DNA of 64,000 nucleotides from NCBI RefSeq assembly GCF_025567085.1, contig NZ_JAOQJN010000005.1:231034-295033 (forward strand). The letters run 5' to 3'. Under the pieces are notes generated by a model. The model saw nothing but the letters and a program-made list of their open reading frames with translations. It was not told the DNA's origin and searched no databases. This stretch comes from Bovifimicola ammoniilytica (GTDB lineage Bacteria; Bacillota; Clostridia; Lachnospirales; Lachnospiraceae). This document shows positions 36,111 to 44,582 of the stretch, one piece after another (the first letter of the stretch is position 1; each line of letters starts with the position of its first letter). Position numbers and translations under genes: made by a program.

Positions 36111-36341
36111 ATGCTTAATCCTGCTATGTTAATGAAGATAAAGAAGTTAAAGGATAAATTCGTGGAAAATCATCCTAAGTTTCCAATGTTTCTTAATGCT
36201 GTATACAATCAAGGACTTGTAGAAGATGCGATTATTGAAATTAATGTAACAAGACCTGACGGACATAAACTTGCATCTAATATTAAACTTAAACAGAGTG
36301 ATATAGAGATGCTTAGGGAAATGCAGAACATGATAAAATAA
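36111..36341 (+). CDS. Small conserved hypothetical protein
   Basis: 76 residues beginning MLNPAMLMKIKKLKDKFVENHPKFPMF. It looks soluble, with an N-terminal basic helix, a central strand pair and a C-terminal helix (SDIEMLREMQNMIK). Start at 36111 follows GCGAGGTAATAAT. I do not recognise a functional family. It stands alone between the methyltransferase and the S10 promoter. Confidence 0.7.
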   Translation: MLNPAMLMKIKKLKDKFVENHPKFPMFLNAVYNQGLVEDAIIEINVTRPDGHKLASNIKLKQSDIEMLREMQNMIK

Positions 36342-36419
36342 TACGGAAAGATATTTGAAATGTAATGAAATAGACCAGAAAATGTTAAAAAAAATACTGA
36401 AAAAATATTAAAAAAGTAC

Positions 36420-36448
36420 TTGATTTTTTGGAAAGTATGGTTTATAGT
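36420..36448 (+). promoter_or_regulatory. Promoter of the S10 ribosomal supercluster
   Basis: TTGATT (36420-36425), 17 nt, TATAGT (36443-36448). No other promoter of similar quality was noticed before secY. Confidence 0.75.
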
Positions 36449-36454
36449 AATAGA

Positions 36455-36699
36455 TGCTGTGGCATGATAGCTATGAAGCGTGAGGTTGTTGCACTTAGTT
36501 GCAAGTTTTCCGTGGAGCGAATGTCAAGTTAGGAAACTGACGGCAAGTCACTGTACAAAATAATCGTCCATTATGAATATGGAAACAACGTGATGATGAA
36601 ACTCATTTTGAAATTAATTTGAGGGACACACACGGAAGAGTGTACAGTCACCGCTTGTCGTACTGATTTTCAAAGTACGAAAAGGAGGCGACTTTTTTT
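36455..36699 (+). promoter_or_regulatory. Structured S10-operon leader
   Basis: About 250 nt. A long-range helix joins ACGGCAAG-TC-ACTGTACA (36540-36557) to TGTACAGT...CTTGTCGT (36641-36661). A second hairpin CGTACT/AGTACG (about 36659-36679) lies directly before AAAAGGAGGCGAC. In many bacteria S10 operons are controlled by L4 through a leader; the family of this one was not recognised. Confidence 0.6.
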
Positions 36700-37017
36700 A
36701 TGGCAAGTCAAGTAATGAGAATCACATTGAAGGCTTATGATCACAAATTAATTGATCAGTCAGCTGGAAAAATCATCGAAACTGTTAAGAAGACAGGTGA
36801 CCAGGTTAGCGGTCCAGTACCTCTTCCTACTAAAAAGGAAGTTGTTACAATTCTTAGAGCAGTACACAAGTACAAAGACTCTAGAGAACAGTTCGAACAG
36901 AGAACTCATAAGAGACTTATCGATATCATTGCACCATCACCTAAGACAGTTGATGCATTAACAAGATTAGAGATGCCAGCAGGTGTATATATCGATGTTA
37001 AGATGAAAAATAAATAA
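36700..37017 (+). CDS. rpsJ: 30S ribosomal protein S10
   Basis: 105-residue S10 (NusE), which also pairs with NusB/NusG in antitermination. LKAYDHKLIDQSAGKIIETVKKTG, PLPTKK and the loop HKRLIDI are standard. Start at 36700 follows AAAAGGAGGCGAC and a poly-T. It is the first gene of the supercluster. Confidence 0.98.
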   Translation: MASQVMRITLKAYDHKLIDQSAGKIIETVKKTGDQVSGPVPLPTKKEVVTILRAVHKYKDSREQFEQRTHKRLIDIIAPSPKTVDALTRLEMPAGVYIDVKMKNK

Positions 37018-37173
37018 TTCATCAAATCTTATTAAGTTAGGTAATAATCCTGAAGGGTTTAGATATAGAAGTAACACTCCGAAAATATAGTGTTCCACTT
37101 ATATTTGGCTGTTCTAGGATGTTTAAGGCAAAATGCTTTAAACCGCTGTAGATTTAACCAGGAGGTAAAAAGA

Positions 37174-37809
37174 ATGAAGAAAGCTATTTTAGCAACAAAA
37201 GTCGGAATGACTCAAATCTTCAATGAAGACGGTGTATTAACACCAGTTACTGTACTTCAGGCTGGACCATGTGTAGTTACACAGGTTAAAACAGTTGAAA
37301 ATGATGGATACAGTGCAGTACAGGTTGGCTTTGTTGACAAGAGAGAAAAGTTAGTTAACAAACCATTAAAAGGAATGTTTGATAAAGCAGGAGTTGCTTA
37401 CAAGAGATTTGTAAGAGAATTCAGATTTGAAAATGCTGAAGAATATTCTGTAAAAGACGAAATCAAAGTTGATGTTTTTGCTGCAGGTGATAAAATCGAT
37501 GCAACAGCAATATCAAAAGGTAAAGGATTCCAGGGCGCTATCAAGAGACATGGACAGTCAAGAGGACCTATGGCTCACGGTTCTAAGTACCACAGACATG
37601 CAGGTTCAAACGGTGCTTGTTCTGATCCAAGTAAGGTATTCAAAGGAAAGAGAATGCCAGGACATATGGGTTCAAAACAGATTACAATCCAGAATCTTGA
37701 AGTAGTAAGAGTAGATACAGAAAATAACTTGCTTTTAGTTAAAGGTGCTGTACCAGGACCTAAGAAAGCATTAGTAACAATTAAAGAAACAGTAAAATCT
37801 GCTAAATAG
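37174..37809 (+). CDS. rplC: 50S ribosomal protein L3
   Basis: 211 residues with KKAILATKVGMTQIF at the N-terminus. The central extension that reaches the peptidyl-transferase centre (SRGPMAHGSKYHR) is complete. The start is the ATG at 37174 behind CCAGGAGGTAAAAAGA; an upstream open frame from 37090 crosses the leader. The 156-nt gap after rpsJ carries two hairpins (AACACT/AGTGTT near 37072 and GTTTAA/TTAAAC near 37119). Confidence 0.98.
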   Translation: MKKAILATKVGMTQIFNEDGVLTPVTVLQAGPCVVTQVKTVENDGYSAVQVGFVDKREKLVNKPLKGMFDKAGVAYKRFVREFRFENAEEYSVKDEIKVDVFAAGDKIDATAISKGKGFQGAIKRHGQSRGPMAHGSKYHRHAGSNGACSDPSKVFKGKRMPGHMGSKQITIQNLEVVRVDTENNLLLVKGAVPGPKKALVTIKETVKSAK

Positions 37810-37837
37810 GTTTTTCTAAGGAAGGAGGAACACACAG

Positions 37838-38458
37838 ATGGCAAAAGTATCTGTTTACAATATGGAAGGAAATCAAGTTGGAGATATCGAACTTAATGAT
37901 GCCGTATTTGGTGTTGAAGTAAATGAACACTTAGTACACATGGCAGTAGTTAGCCAGCTTGCAAATAATCGTCAGGGAACACAGAGTGCTAAAACACGTT
38001 CTGAAGTTAGTGGCGGTGGAAGAAAACCATGGAGACAGAAAGGAACAGGTCATGCAAGACAGGGCTCTACAAGATCTCCACAATGGACAGGCGGCGGCGT
38101 TGTATTCGCTCCAAAGCCAAGAGATTATTCATTTAGATTGAATAAGAAAGAAAGAAGAATAGCTCTTAAGTCTGCTTTAGCATCAAGAGTGCAGGATAAT
38201 AAATTTATCGTTGTTGATGCATTAAAGATGGATGAAGTTAAGACAAAGACATTTGCTAATACATTATCAAACTTAAAAGTTAATAAAGCATTAGTTATCT
38301 TAAACGAGAATGATTCAAACGTTGTATTATCAGCAAGAAACATTCCAACAGTTAAGACAGCATTAACAAATACAATCAATGTTTATGATATTATGAAATA
38401 TGACACAGTTGTAATTGATAAAGCAGCTGTAGCAACAATCGAGGAGGTGTACGCATAA
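37838..38458 (+). CDS. rplD: 50S ribosomal protein L4
   Basis: 206 residues. The exit-tunnel loop around GGGRKPWRQKGTGHARQGS is conserved, the region linked to macrolide resistance when mutated. Start at 37838 follows GGAAGGAGGAACACACAG. The stop overlaps the rplW start by one base. It is the usual autoregulator of S10 operons. Confidence 0.98.
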   Translation: MAKVSVYNMEGNQVGDIELNDAVFGVEVNEHLVHMAVVSQLANNRQGTQSAKTRSEVSGGGRKPWRQKGTGHARQGSTRSPQWTGGGVVFAPKPRDYSFRLNKKERRIALKSALASRVQDNKFIVVDALKMDEVKTKTFANTLSNLKVNKALVILNENDSNVVLSARNIPTVKTALTNTINVYDIMKYDTVVIDKAAVATIEEVYA

Positions 38459-38757
38459 TGGCAAATGTACAATACTATGATGTAATCCTCAAACCAGTTA
38501 TTTCAGAAAAAAGTATGAATGAAATGACAAATAAGAAATATACATTCTTAGTTCACGTAGATGCAAACAAGACAATGATTAAAGATGCAGTTGAAAAAAT
38601 GTTTGAAGGAACTAAGGTAAAAAGTGTTAACACAATGAACTTAGATGGAAAGAGCCGTAGAAGAGGCACAACAGTTGGTAAGACAGCTAAGACTAAGAAA
38701 GCTATCGTTCAGTTAACAGAAGACAGCAAAGATATCGAGATCTTTGAAGGTTTATAA
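38458..38757 (+). CDS. rplW: 50S ribosomal protein L23
   Basis: 99-residue exit-site protein that docks trigger factor and SRP. It has YDVILKPVISEKS at the start and the internal loop DGKSRRRGTTVGKTAKTKKA. It is translationally coupled to rplD by a TAATG-type junction, with GAGGAGG inside the end of rplD as ribosome site. Confidence 0.98.
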   Translation: MANVQYYDVILKPVISEKSMNEMTNKKYTFLVHVDANKTMIKDAVEKMFEGTKVKSVNTMNLDGKSRRRGTTVGKTAKTKKAIVQLTEDSKDIEIFEGL

Positions 38758-38829
38758 GATTAACTAATCTTAATAAACAAAATATACGCAGTAAAGCGTG
38801 ATAACAAACATCTGAAAGGAGATAACACA

Positions 38830-39672
38830 ATGGGAATTAAGACATTTAAGCCATATACACCTTCAAGAAGAAATATGACAACTCTTGATAATGCTGAAAT
38901 AACAAAAGCAACTCCTGAGAAATCGTTAGTAGTTTCTTTAAAGAAGAATTCAGGTCGTAATAACCAGGGTAAAATCACTGTTAGACATCGTGGCGGTGGT
39001 TCAAGAAGAAAATATAGAATTATAGATTTTAAGAGAAAGAAAGATGGTATTCCAGCAAACGTTGTTGCTATTGAATACGATCCAAACAGAACAGCAAACA
39101 TCGCATTAATCAGCTACGCAGATGGTGAAAAAGCATACATCCTTGCTCCTAATGGATTAAAGGTTGGAATGACAGTAATGAGCGGTGCTGAAGCTGAAGT
39201 TAAAGTAGGTAACTGCTTACCACTTTCAGAAATCCCAGTTGGTACAGAAGTACACAACATTGAATTATATCCAGGTAAGGGCGGACAGTTAGTTCGTGCA
39301 GCTGGTAATGCAGCACAGCTTATGGCTAAGGAAGGCAAATATGCAACACTTAGATTACCATCAGGCGAGATGAGAATGGTACCAATCATTTGTAGAGCTA
39401 CAATCGGTACAGTTGGTAACATCGAACATGACCTTGTTAAAATCGGTAAAGCAGGTCGTAAGAGAAACATGGGTATCAGACCTACAGTTCGTGGTTCTGT
39501 TATGAACCCTAATGACCATCCACATGGTGGTGGTGAAGGTAAGACAGGAATCGGTCGTCCGGGTCCATGTACACCTTGGGGTAAACCAGCTCTTGGCTTA
39601 AAGACAAGAAAGAAGAACAAATCTTCTAACAAGATGATTGTAAGAAGAAGAGACGGCAAAAACATGAAATAA
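38830..39672 (+). CDS. rplB: 50S ribosomal protein L2
   Basis: 280 residues, begins MGIKTFKPYTPSRR. The C-terminal segment HPHGGGEGKTGIGRPGPCTPWGKPALG near the peptidyl-transferase centre is intact. Start at 38830 follows TGAAAGGAGATAACACA. A long antisense open frame inside it (39114-39665) is a codon-bias artefact. Confidence 0.98.
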   Translation: MGIKTFKPYTPSRRNMTTLDNAEITKATPEKSLVVSLKKNSGRNNQGKITVRHRGGGSRRKYRIIDFKRKKDGIPANVVAIEYDPNRTANIALISYADGEKAYILAPNGLKVGMTVMSGAEAEVKVGNCLPLSEIPVGTEVHNIELYPGKGGQLVRAAGNAAQLMAKEGKYATLRLPSGEMRMVPIICRATIGTVGNIEHDLVKIGKAGRKRNMGIRPTVRGSVMNPNDHPHGGGEGKTGIGRPGPCTPWGKPALGLKTRKKNKSSNKMIVRRRDGKNMK

Positions 39673-39686
39673 AGGAGGTTCCACCT

Positions 39687-39968
39687 ATGGCTCGATCATT
39701 AAAAAAAGGACCATTTGCAGATGAAAGTTTACTTAAGAAAGTAGACGCTATGAACGCATCAGGTGACAAATCAGTAATCAAGACTTGGTCACGTCGTTCT
39801 ACAATATTCCCACAGATGGTTGGACATACAATAGCAGTTCACGACGGTAGAAAACACGTTCCAGTATATGTTACAGAAGATATGGTTGGACATAAACTTG
39901 GAGAATTCGTTGCTACTAGAACTTATAGAGGACATGGAAAAGACGAGAAGAAGAGTAAAGCTCGTTAA
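39687..39968 (+). CDS. rpsS: 30S ribosomal protein S19
   Basis: 93 residues with ARSLKKGPFADESLLKKV, TWSRRSTIFPQMVGHTIAVHDG and a basic C-tail that reaches the A site. Start at 39687 behind AAAGGAGGTTCCACCT, 14 nt after rplB. Confidence 0.98.
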   Translation: MARSLKKGPFADESLLKKVDAMNASGDKSVIKTWSRRSTIFPQMVGHTIAVHDGRKHVPVYVTEDMVGHKLGEFVATRTYRGHGKDEKKSKAR

Positions 39969-39997
39969 TTGAAAGATTTTGAAAGGAGGTCAAATCC

Positions 39998-40387
39998 ATG
40001 GCAAAAGGACATAGATCCCAGATAAAGAGAGCAAGAAATGCAAATAAAGATACTAGACCATCAGCTAAGTTATCTTATGCTAGAGTCTCAGTTCAGAAAG
40101 CATGTTTCGTATTAGATGCTATCAGAGGTAAGGATGTTCAGTCAGCACTTGGTATTTTAACATACAATCCTAGATATGCGTCTTCAGTAATAGAAAAATT
40201 ATTAAAATCAGCAATTGCAAATGCTGAAAATAATAACGGTATGAGCGCAGACAATCTTTACATTGAAGAGTGTTACGCAAACAAAGGACCAACAATGAAG
40301 AGAATCAGACCTAGAGCACAGGGTAGAGCTTACAGAATCGAAAAGAGAATGAGCCACATCACAATCGTGCTTAACGAAAGAGCATAA
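39998..40387 (+). CDS. rplV: 50S ribosomal protein L22
   Basis: 129 residues. The tunnel-lining beta hairpin near RIRPRAQGRAYRIEKRMSHI is standard, and the N-terminal part carries SYARVSVQKACFVLDAIRG. Start at 39998 follows GAAAGGAGGTCAAATCC. Confidence 0.98.
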   Translation: MAKGHRSQIKRARNANKDTRPSAKLSYARVSVQKACFVLDAIRGKDVQSALGILTYNPRYASSVIEKLLKSAIANAENNNGMSADNLYIEECYANKGPTMKRIRPRAQGRAYRIEKRMSHITIVLNERA

Positions 40388-40460
40388 TAACCCTGGGTAC
40401 TGAAAAACGCGATAAATAATCTGAATATGCGTTTTCATCGAATTGGAAAGGAGATATAGC

Positions 40461-41117
40461 ATGGGACAGAAAGTTAATCCTCATGGCCTTAGAGTCGGAG
40501 TAATTAAAGACTGGGACTCAAAGTGGTATGCAGAAGCTGATTTCGCAGATAACTTAGTAGAAGATCACAAAATCAGAACATACCTTAAAGAGAAGTTATA
40601 TAGTGCAGGTGTTTCAAAGATTGAAATCGAAAGAGCATCTGATAGATTAAAAGTAATCATTCATACAGCAAAACCTGGTATCGTAATCGGTAAGGGTGGT
40701 GCTGAAATTGAAAAACTTAAAGCAGAAGTACAGAAATTCACAACTAAGAAATTAGTAGTTGACATTAAAGAGGTTAAGAGACCAGATAAAGATGCACAGC
40801 TTGTTGCTGAAAACATTGCACTTCAGTTAGAGAACCGTGTATCATTCAGAAGAGCTATGAAATCTACAATGTCAAGAACTATGAAGAGTGGTGCTAAAGG
40901 AATTAAGACTAGCTGTTCAGGTCGTCTTGGCGGTGCTGATATGGCTCGTACAGAGTTCTACAGTGAAGGAACTATTCCACTTCAGACATTACGTGCTGAT
41001 ATAGATTATGGATTCGCTGAAGCAGACACAACTTATGGTAAAGTTGGCGTTAAAGTATGGATTTACAAAGGCGAAGTTCTTCCAGTAAAAGAAGTTAAGG
41101 AAGGGAGCGATAAATAA
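40461..41117 (+). CDS. rpsC: 30S ribosomal protein S3
   Basis: 218 residues with MGQKVNPHGLRVG at the start, the KH domain KPGIVIGKGGAEIEKL and the C-terminal GGADMARTE region. The start is the ATG at 40461 behind GAAAGGAGATATAGC; the earlier frame at 40443 overlaps the ribosome site. It ends one base into rplP. Confidence 0.98.
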   Translation: MGQKVNPHGLRVGVIKDWDSKWYAEADFADNLVEDHKIRTYLKEKLYSAGVSKIEIERASDRLKVIIHTAKPGIVIGKGGAEIEKLKAEVQKFTTKKLVVDIKEVKRPDKDAQLVAENIALQLENRVSFRRAMKSTMSRTMKSGAKGIKTSCSGRLGGADMARTEFYSEGTIPLQTLRADIDYGFAEADTTYGKVGVKVWIYKGEVLPVKEVKEGSDK

Positions 41118-41554
41118 TGTTAATGCCTAAAAGAGTTAAGCGTCGTAAACAGTTCCGTGGTTCAATGAGAGGTAAAGCCTTAAGAGGAAACACAATCTCA
41201 AATGGTGAATACGGTATCGTCGCTTTAGAGCCAGCATGGATTAAATCAAACCAGATAGAAGCTGCCCGTATTGCAATGACACGTTACATTAAGCGTGGTG
41301 GTAAAGTTTGGATTAAGATATTCCCTGATAAACCAGTTACAGCAAAACCAGCTGAAACACGTATGGGTTCCGGAAAAGGAACATTAGAGTACTGGGTAGC
41401 AGTAGTTAAACCAGGACGTGTAATGTTCGAAATCGCAGGAGTACCAGAAGAAACAGCGAGAGAAGCATTAAGACTTGCTATGCATAAATTGCCAGTTAAG
41501 TGTAAAATCGTTTCGAAAGCAGATTTAGAAGGCGGTGATAACAGTGAAAATTAG
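41117..41554 (+). CDS. rplP: 50S ribosomal protein L16
   Basis: 145 residues, MLMPKRVKRRKQFRGSMRGKA at the N-terminus split as usual, with GSGKGTLEYWVAVVKPGRVMFE near tRNA-binding sites. Its ATG overlaps the rpsC stop. The end overlaps rpmC by 11 nt. Confidence 0.97.
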   Translation: MLMPKRVKRRKQFRGSMRGKALRGNTISNGEYGIVALEPAWIKSNQIEAARIAMTRYIKRGGKVWIKIFPDKPVTAKPAETRMGSGKGTLEYWVAVVKPGRVMFEIAGVPEETAREALRLAMHKLPVKCKIVSKADLEGGDNSEN

Positions 41555-41744
41555 TAAATATGTAGAAGATTTAAATACAAAATCAGCTACAGAATTAAAT
41601 GATGAATTAGTAGCTGCTAAAAAGGAACTTTTTAATTTAAGATTTCAAAACGCAACAAACCAGTTAGAGAACACAAGCAGAATTAAAGAAGTTAGAAGAA
41701 ATATTGCTAGAATTCAGACAATAATAGCACAGAAAGCTAACTAA
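41544..41744 (+). CDS. rpmC: 50S ribosomal protein L29
   Basis: 66-residue helical hairpin with KELFNLRFQNATNQLENTSRI. The preferred start is GTG at 41544, nine nt after AAGGCGG; a GTG at 41535 lies inside that site. Coupled to rplP by overlap. Confidence 0.95.
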   Translation: MKISKYVEDLNTKSATELNDELVAAKKELFNLRFQNATNQLENTSRIKEVRRNIARIQTIIAQKAN

Positions 41745-41795
41745 TTTAATAAAATGATGCGTAATTCCATGAATCTATGAAAGGAGGACTTTGTT

Positions 41796-42053
41796 GTGGA
41801 AGAAAGAAACTTGAGAAAAACAAGAGTTGGAAAAGTTATTAGTGACAAAATGGATAAAACAATCGTTGTTGCTGTAGAAGATCACGTAAAACATCCTTTA
41901 TATAAGAAAATCGTTAAGAGAACTTATAAATTAAAGGCACATGATGAGAATAACGAATGTGGTATTGGAGATAAAGTAAAAGTAATGGAAACAAGACCAT
42001 TATCTAAGGATAAGAGATGGAGACTTGTTGAAATCATCGAGAAAGCAAGATAG
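41796..42053 (+). CDS. rpsQ: 30S ribosomal protein S17
   Basis: 85-residue OB-fold protein: GKVISDKMDKTIVVAVEDHVKHPLYKK, then MGDKVKVMETRPLSK-type sequence. The start is GTG at 41796 behind GAAAGGAGGACTTTGTT. Confidence 0.97.
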   Translation: MEERNLRKTRVGKVISDKMDKTIVVAVEDHVKHPLYKKIVKRTYKLKAHDENNECGIGDKVKVMETRPLSKDKRWRLVEIIEKAR

Positions 42054-42070
42054 TAGAAAGGAGTATTATT

Positions 42071-42439
42071 ATGATCCAACAGGAAAGTAGACTTAAAGTT
42101 GCTGACAACACAGGCGCTAAAGAATTACTTTGTATCAGAGTAATGGGCGGTTCTACTAGAAGATATGCTAATATCGGCGATGTAATCGTTGCTACTGTTA
42201 AAGATGCAACACCAGGCGGTGTTGTTAAAAAAGGTGACGTTGTTAAAGCCGTAGTAGTTCGTTCAGTTAAAGGCGCACGTCGTAAAGACGGTTCATATAT
42301 AAAATTTGACGAAAATGCTGCTGTAATCATCAAGGATGATAAAAACCCAAGAGGAACACGTATATTTGGACCAGTAGCCAGAGAGCTAAGAGATAAACAG
42401 TTTATGAAAATTGTTTCTTTAGCACCTGAAGTATTATAG
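42071..42439 (+). CDS. rplN: 50S ribosomal protein L14
   Basis: 122 residues, beginning MIQQESRLKVADNTGAKELLCIRV, with the usual FGPVARELRDKQFMKIVSLAPEVL end. Start at 42071 follows GAAAGGAGTATTATT, 17 nt after rpsQ. Confidence 0.98.
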   Translation: MIQQESRLKVADNTGAKELLCIRVMGGSTRRYANIGDVIVATVKDATPGGVVKKGDVVKAVVVRSVKGARRKDGSYIKFDENAAVIIKDDKNPRGTRIFGPVARELRDKQFMKIVSLAPEVL

Positions 42440-42450
42440 GAGGTGTAGGC

Positions 42451-42762
42451 ATGGCAACAAGTAAAATTAAAAAAGGCGATTTAGTTAGAGTAATCGCTGG
42501 TAAAGACAAAGACAAAGAAGGAAAAGTTCTTTCAGTTAATAAAAAAGATAATACAGTACTCGTTGAAGGTATCAACATGGTTACAAAGCATACAAAACCT
42601 AGTGCACAGAACCAGAACGGCGGAATAGTTAACCAGGAAGGTCCTATCGATATTTCAAACGTTATGTACGTTGTTAAAGGTAAAGTTACAAGAATCGGCT
42701 TTACTGAAAAAGATGGTAAAAAAGTTCGTATTGCAAAAGCAACTGGCGAAGTTATCGATTAA
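42451..42762 (+). CDS. rplX: 50S ribosomal protein L24
   Basis: 103-residue KOW-domain assembly-initiator protein: KKGDLVRVIAGKDKDKEGKVL and the loop HTKPSAQNQNGGIVNQEGPI. Start at 42451 follows TAGGAGGTGTAGGC, 11 nt after rplN. Confidence 0.98.
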   Translation: MATSKIKKGDLVRVIAGKDKDKEGKVLSVNKKDNTVLVEGINMVTKHTKPSAQNQNGGIVNQEGPIDISNVMYVVKGKVTRIGFTEKDGKKVRIAKATGEVID

Positions 42763-42784
42763 TTGAGAGAGGAGGACTAAGACG

Positions 42785-43324
42785 TTGAGTAGACTTAAAG
42801 ATACTTACAATAACGAAATCGTTGATGCGATGACAAAGAAATTTGGATACAAAAATATTATGCAGGTTCCAAAACTTGATAAAGTTGTTATAAATATGGG
42901 CGTTGGCGAAGCTAAAGACAATGCTAAACTCTTAGATGCAGCTATTAAAGATCTTGAGACAATCACAGGTCAGAAAGCAGTAGTTACAAGAGCAAAGAAT
43001 TCAGTAGCTAACTTCAAAATCAGAGAAGGACAGGCAATAGGCTGTAAAGTTACTCTTAGAGGAGAAAGAATGTATGAATTTGTTGACCGTTTAATAAATC
43101 TTGCATTACCTCGTGTACGTGACTTTAGAGGTGTAAATCCTAATGCATTTGATGGTCGTGGAAATTATGCTCTTGGTATCAAAGAACAGTTAATCTTCCC
43201 TGAAATCGAATATGATAAGGTAGATAAAGTAAGAGGTATGGATGTTATATTTGTTACAACAGCCAATACTGATGAAGAAGCACGCGAATTATTGACATTA
43301 TTCAATATGCCATTTCAAAAATAG
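42785..43324 (+). CDS. rplE: 50S ribosomal protein L5
   Basis: 179 residues; binds 5S rRNA and the P-site tRNA. VINMGVGEAKDNAK, RAKNSVANFKIREGQAIGCKVTLRG and the C-terminal DEEARELL are standard. Translation starts at TTG (42785) after GAGAGGAGGACTAAGACG; no ATG lies nearby in frame. Confidence 0.97.
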   Translation: MSRLKDTYNNEIVDAMTKKFGYKNIMQVPKLDKVVINMGVGEAKDNAKLLDAAIKDLETITGQKAVVTRAKNSVANFKIREGQAIGCKVTLRGERMYEFVDRLINLALPRVRDFRGVNPNAFDGRGNYALGIKEQLIFPEIEYDKVDKVRGMDVIFVTTANTDEEARELLTLFNMPFQK

Positions 43325-43339
43325 TTAGGAGGTAATACC

Positions 43340-43525
43340 ATGGCTAAGACTGCTATGAAAGTAAAACAACAGCGTAAAGCAAAATTCTCTACTCAGGAAT
43401 ATTCACGTTGTAGAATTTGTGGTCGTCCACATGCTTATTTAAGAAAATACGGCATCTGCAGAGTATGTTTCCGTGAATTAGCATACAAAGGACAGATACC
43501 TGGTGTTAAAAAGGCAAGTTGGTAG
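43340..43525 (+). CDS. rpsZ: 30S ribosomal protein S14, zinc type
   Basis: 61-residue short S14 with a zinc site, C24-x2-C27 and C40-x2-C43 (CRICGRPHAYLRKYGICRVC). It ends GVKKASW as in Firmicutes. Start at 43340 behind GTTAGGAGGTAATACC. This zinc form is typical of Gram-positive bacteria; a zinc-free paralogue is not seen here. Confidence 0.97.
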   Translation: MAKTAMKVKQQRKAKFSTQEYSRCRICGRPHAYLRKYGICRVCFRELAYKGQIPGVKKASW

Positions 43526-43552
43526 GACGAATTAGAAAGGAGGCAACATAAC

Positions 43553-43954
43553 ATGACAACAAACGATCCAATCGCAGATATGCTTACAAGAATCCGTAAC
43601 GCAAATACTGCTAAACATGATACAGTAGATATCCCTGCATCAAAAATGAAGTTAGCAATTGCTGAAATCCTTTTTAATGAAGGTTATATCAAAAAATATG
43701 AAGTAGTTGAAGATGGAAACTTTAAATCAATCCGTGTAACATTAAAATACGGTAAAGATAAAAATGAAAAAATCATCACAGGGCTCAAGAGAATCTCTAA
43801 ACCAGGTCTTCGTGTATACGCAGGCAAAGATGAGCTTCCAAGAGTACTTAATGGTTTAGGTGTAGCTATTATTTCAACAAATAATGGTGTAATCACAGAT
43901 AAAGAAGCTAGAAAGCTCAACGTAGGTGGAGAAGTTTTAGCATTTGTATGGTAA
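43553..43954 (+). CDS. rpsH: 30S ribosomal protein S8
   Basis: 133 residues: NDPIADMLTRIRNANTAKHDTVDIPASK, and the C-terminal ISTNNGVITDKEARKLNVGGEVLAFVW. Start at 43553 follows AAAGGAGGCAACATAAC. A key regulator of spc operons in other bacteria. Confidence 0.98.
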   Translation: MTTNDPIADMLTRIRNANTAKHDTVDIPASKMKLAIAEILFNEGYIKKYEVVEDGNFKSIRVTLKYGKDKNEKIITGLKRISKPGLRVYAGKDELPRVLNGLGVAIISTNNGVITDKEARKLNVGGEVLAFVW

Positions 43955-43956
43955 TA

Positions 43957-43984
43957 AACAAACGCTTTATAGCGTTTGTTTAAA
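43957..43984 (+). promoter_or_regulatory. Hairpin between rpsH and rplF
   Basis: AAACAAACGCT and AGCGTTTGTTT form an 11-bp stem around a TTAT loop. No T tract follows, so it is more likely an mRNA processing or attenuation element than a terminator. Confidence 0.6.
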
Positions 43985-44022
43985 CAATAAAATATATTAA
44001 TCCCAAATAGGAGGTGCACGGC

Positions 44023-44565
44023 ATGTCACGTATAGGAAGAATGCCTATCGCCATTCCAGCAGGTGTAACTGTTGATGTGGCAGAAAATAATAAAGTGACT
44101 GTAAAAGGACCTAAGGGAACACTTGAAAGAGTGTTACCTGAAGAGATGACAATCAAAGTTGAAGGTTCAGAAGTAGTAGTTACAAGACCTAATGACTTAA
44201 AGAAGATGAAATCACTTCATGGTCTTACAAGAACACTTATAGCTAATATGGTTAAAGGTGTTACAGATGGTTATGAAAAAGTTCTTGAAATCAACGGTGT
44301 TGGTTACAGAGCTCAGAAACAAGGAAAGAAATTAGTGTTATCACTTGGTTACTCTCATCCAGTTGAGATGGAAGATCCAGAAGGTCTTGAGACAGTTGTC
44401 GAAGGAACAAACAAGATAACAGTTAAAGGTATCGATAAAGAAAAAGTTGGCCAGTTCGCTGCTGAAATCAGAGATAAGAGAAGACCAGAGCCTTATAAAG
44501 GTAAAGGTATCAAGTATGCTGATGAAGTTATTAGACGTAAAGTTGGTAAGACTGGTAAGAAATAA
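44023..44565 (+). CDS. rplF: 50S ribosomal protein L6
   Basis: 180 residues, MSRIGRMPIAIPAGVTV at the start and GKGIKYADEVIRRKVGKTGKK at the end. The start is the ATG at 44023 behind TAGGAGGTGCACGGC; an ATG at 44014 falls in the ribosome site. Confidence 0.98.
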   Translation: MSRIGRMPIAIPAGVTVDVAENNKVTVKGPKGTLERVLPEEMTIKVEGSEVVVTRPNDLKKMKSLHGLTRTLIANMVKGVTDGYEKVLEINGVGYRAQKQGKKLVLSLGYSHPVEMEDPEGLETVVEGTNKITVKGIDKEKVGQFAAEIRDKRRPEPYKGKGIKYADEVIRRKVGKTGKK

Positions 44566-44582
44566 TTGAAGGAGTGACAGGC

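Noticed and set aside
39114..39665. 183-codon open frame on the minus strand inside rplB
   Set aside because: It lies fully antisense to a conserved ribosomal gene, has no ribosome site and arises from codon bias.
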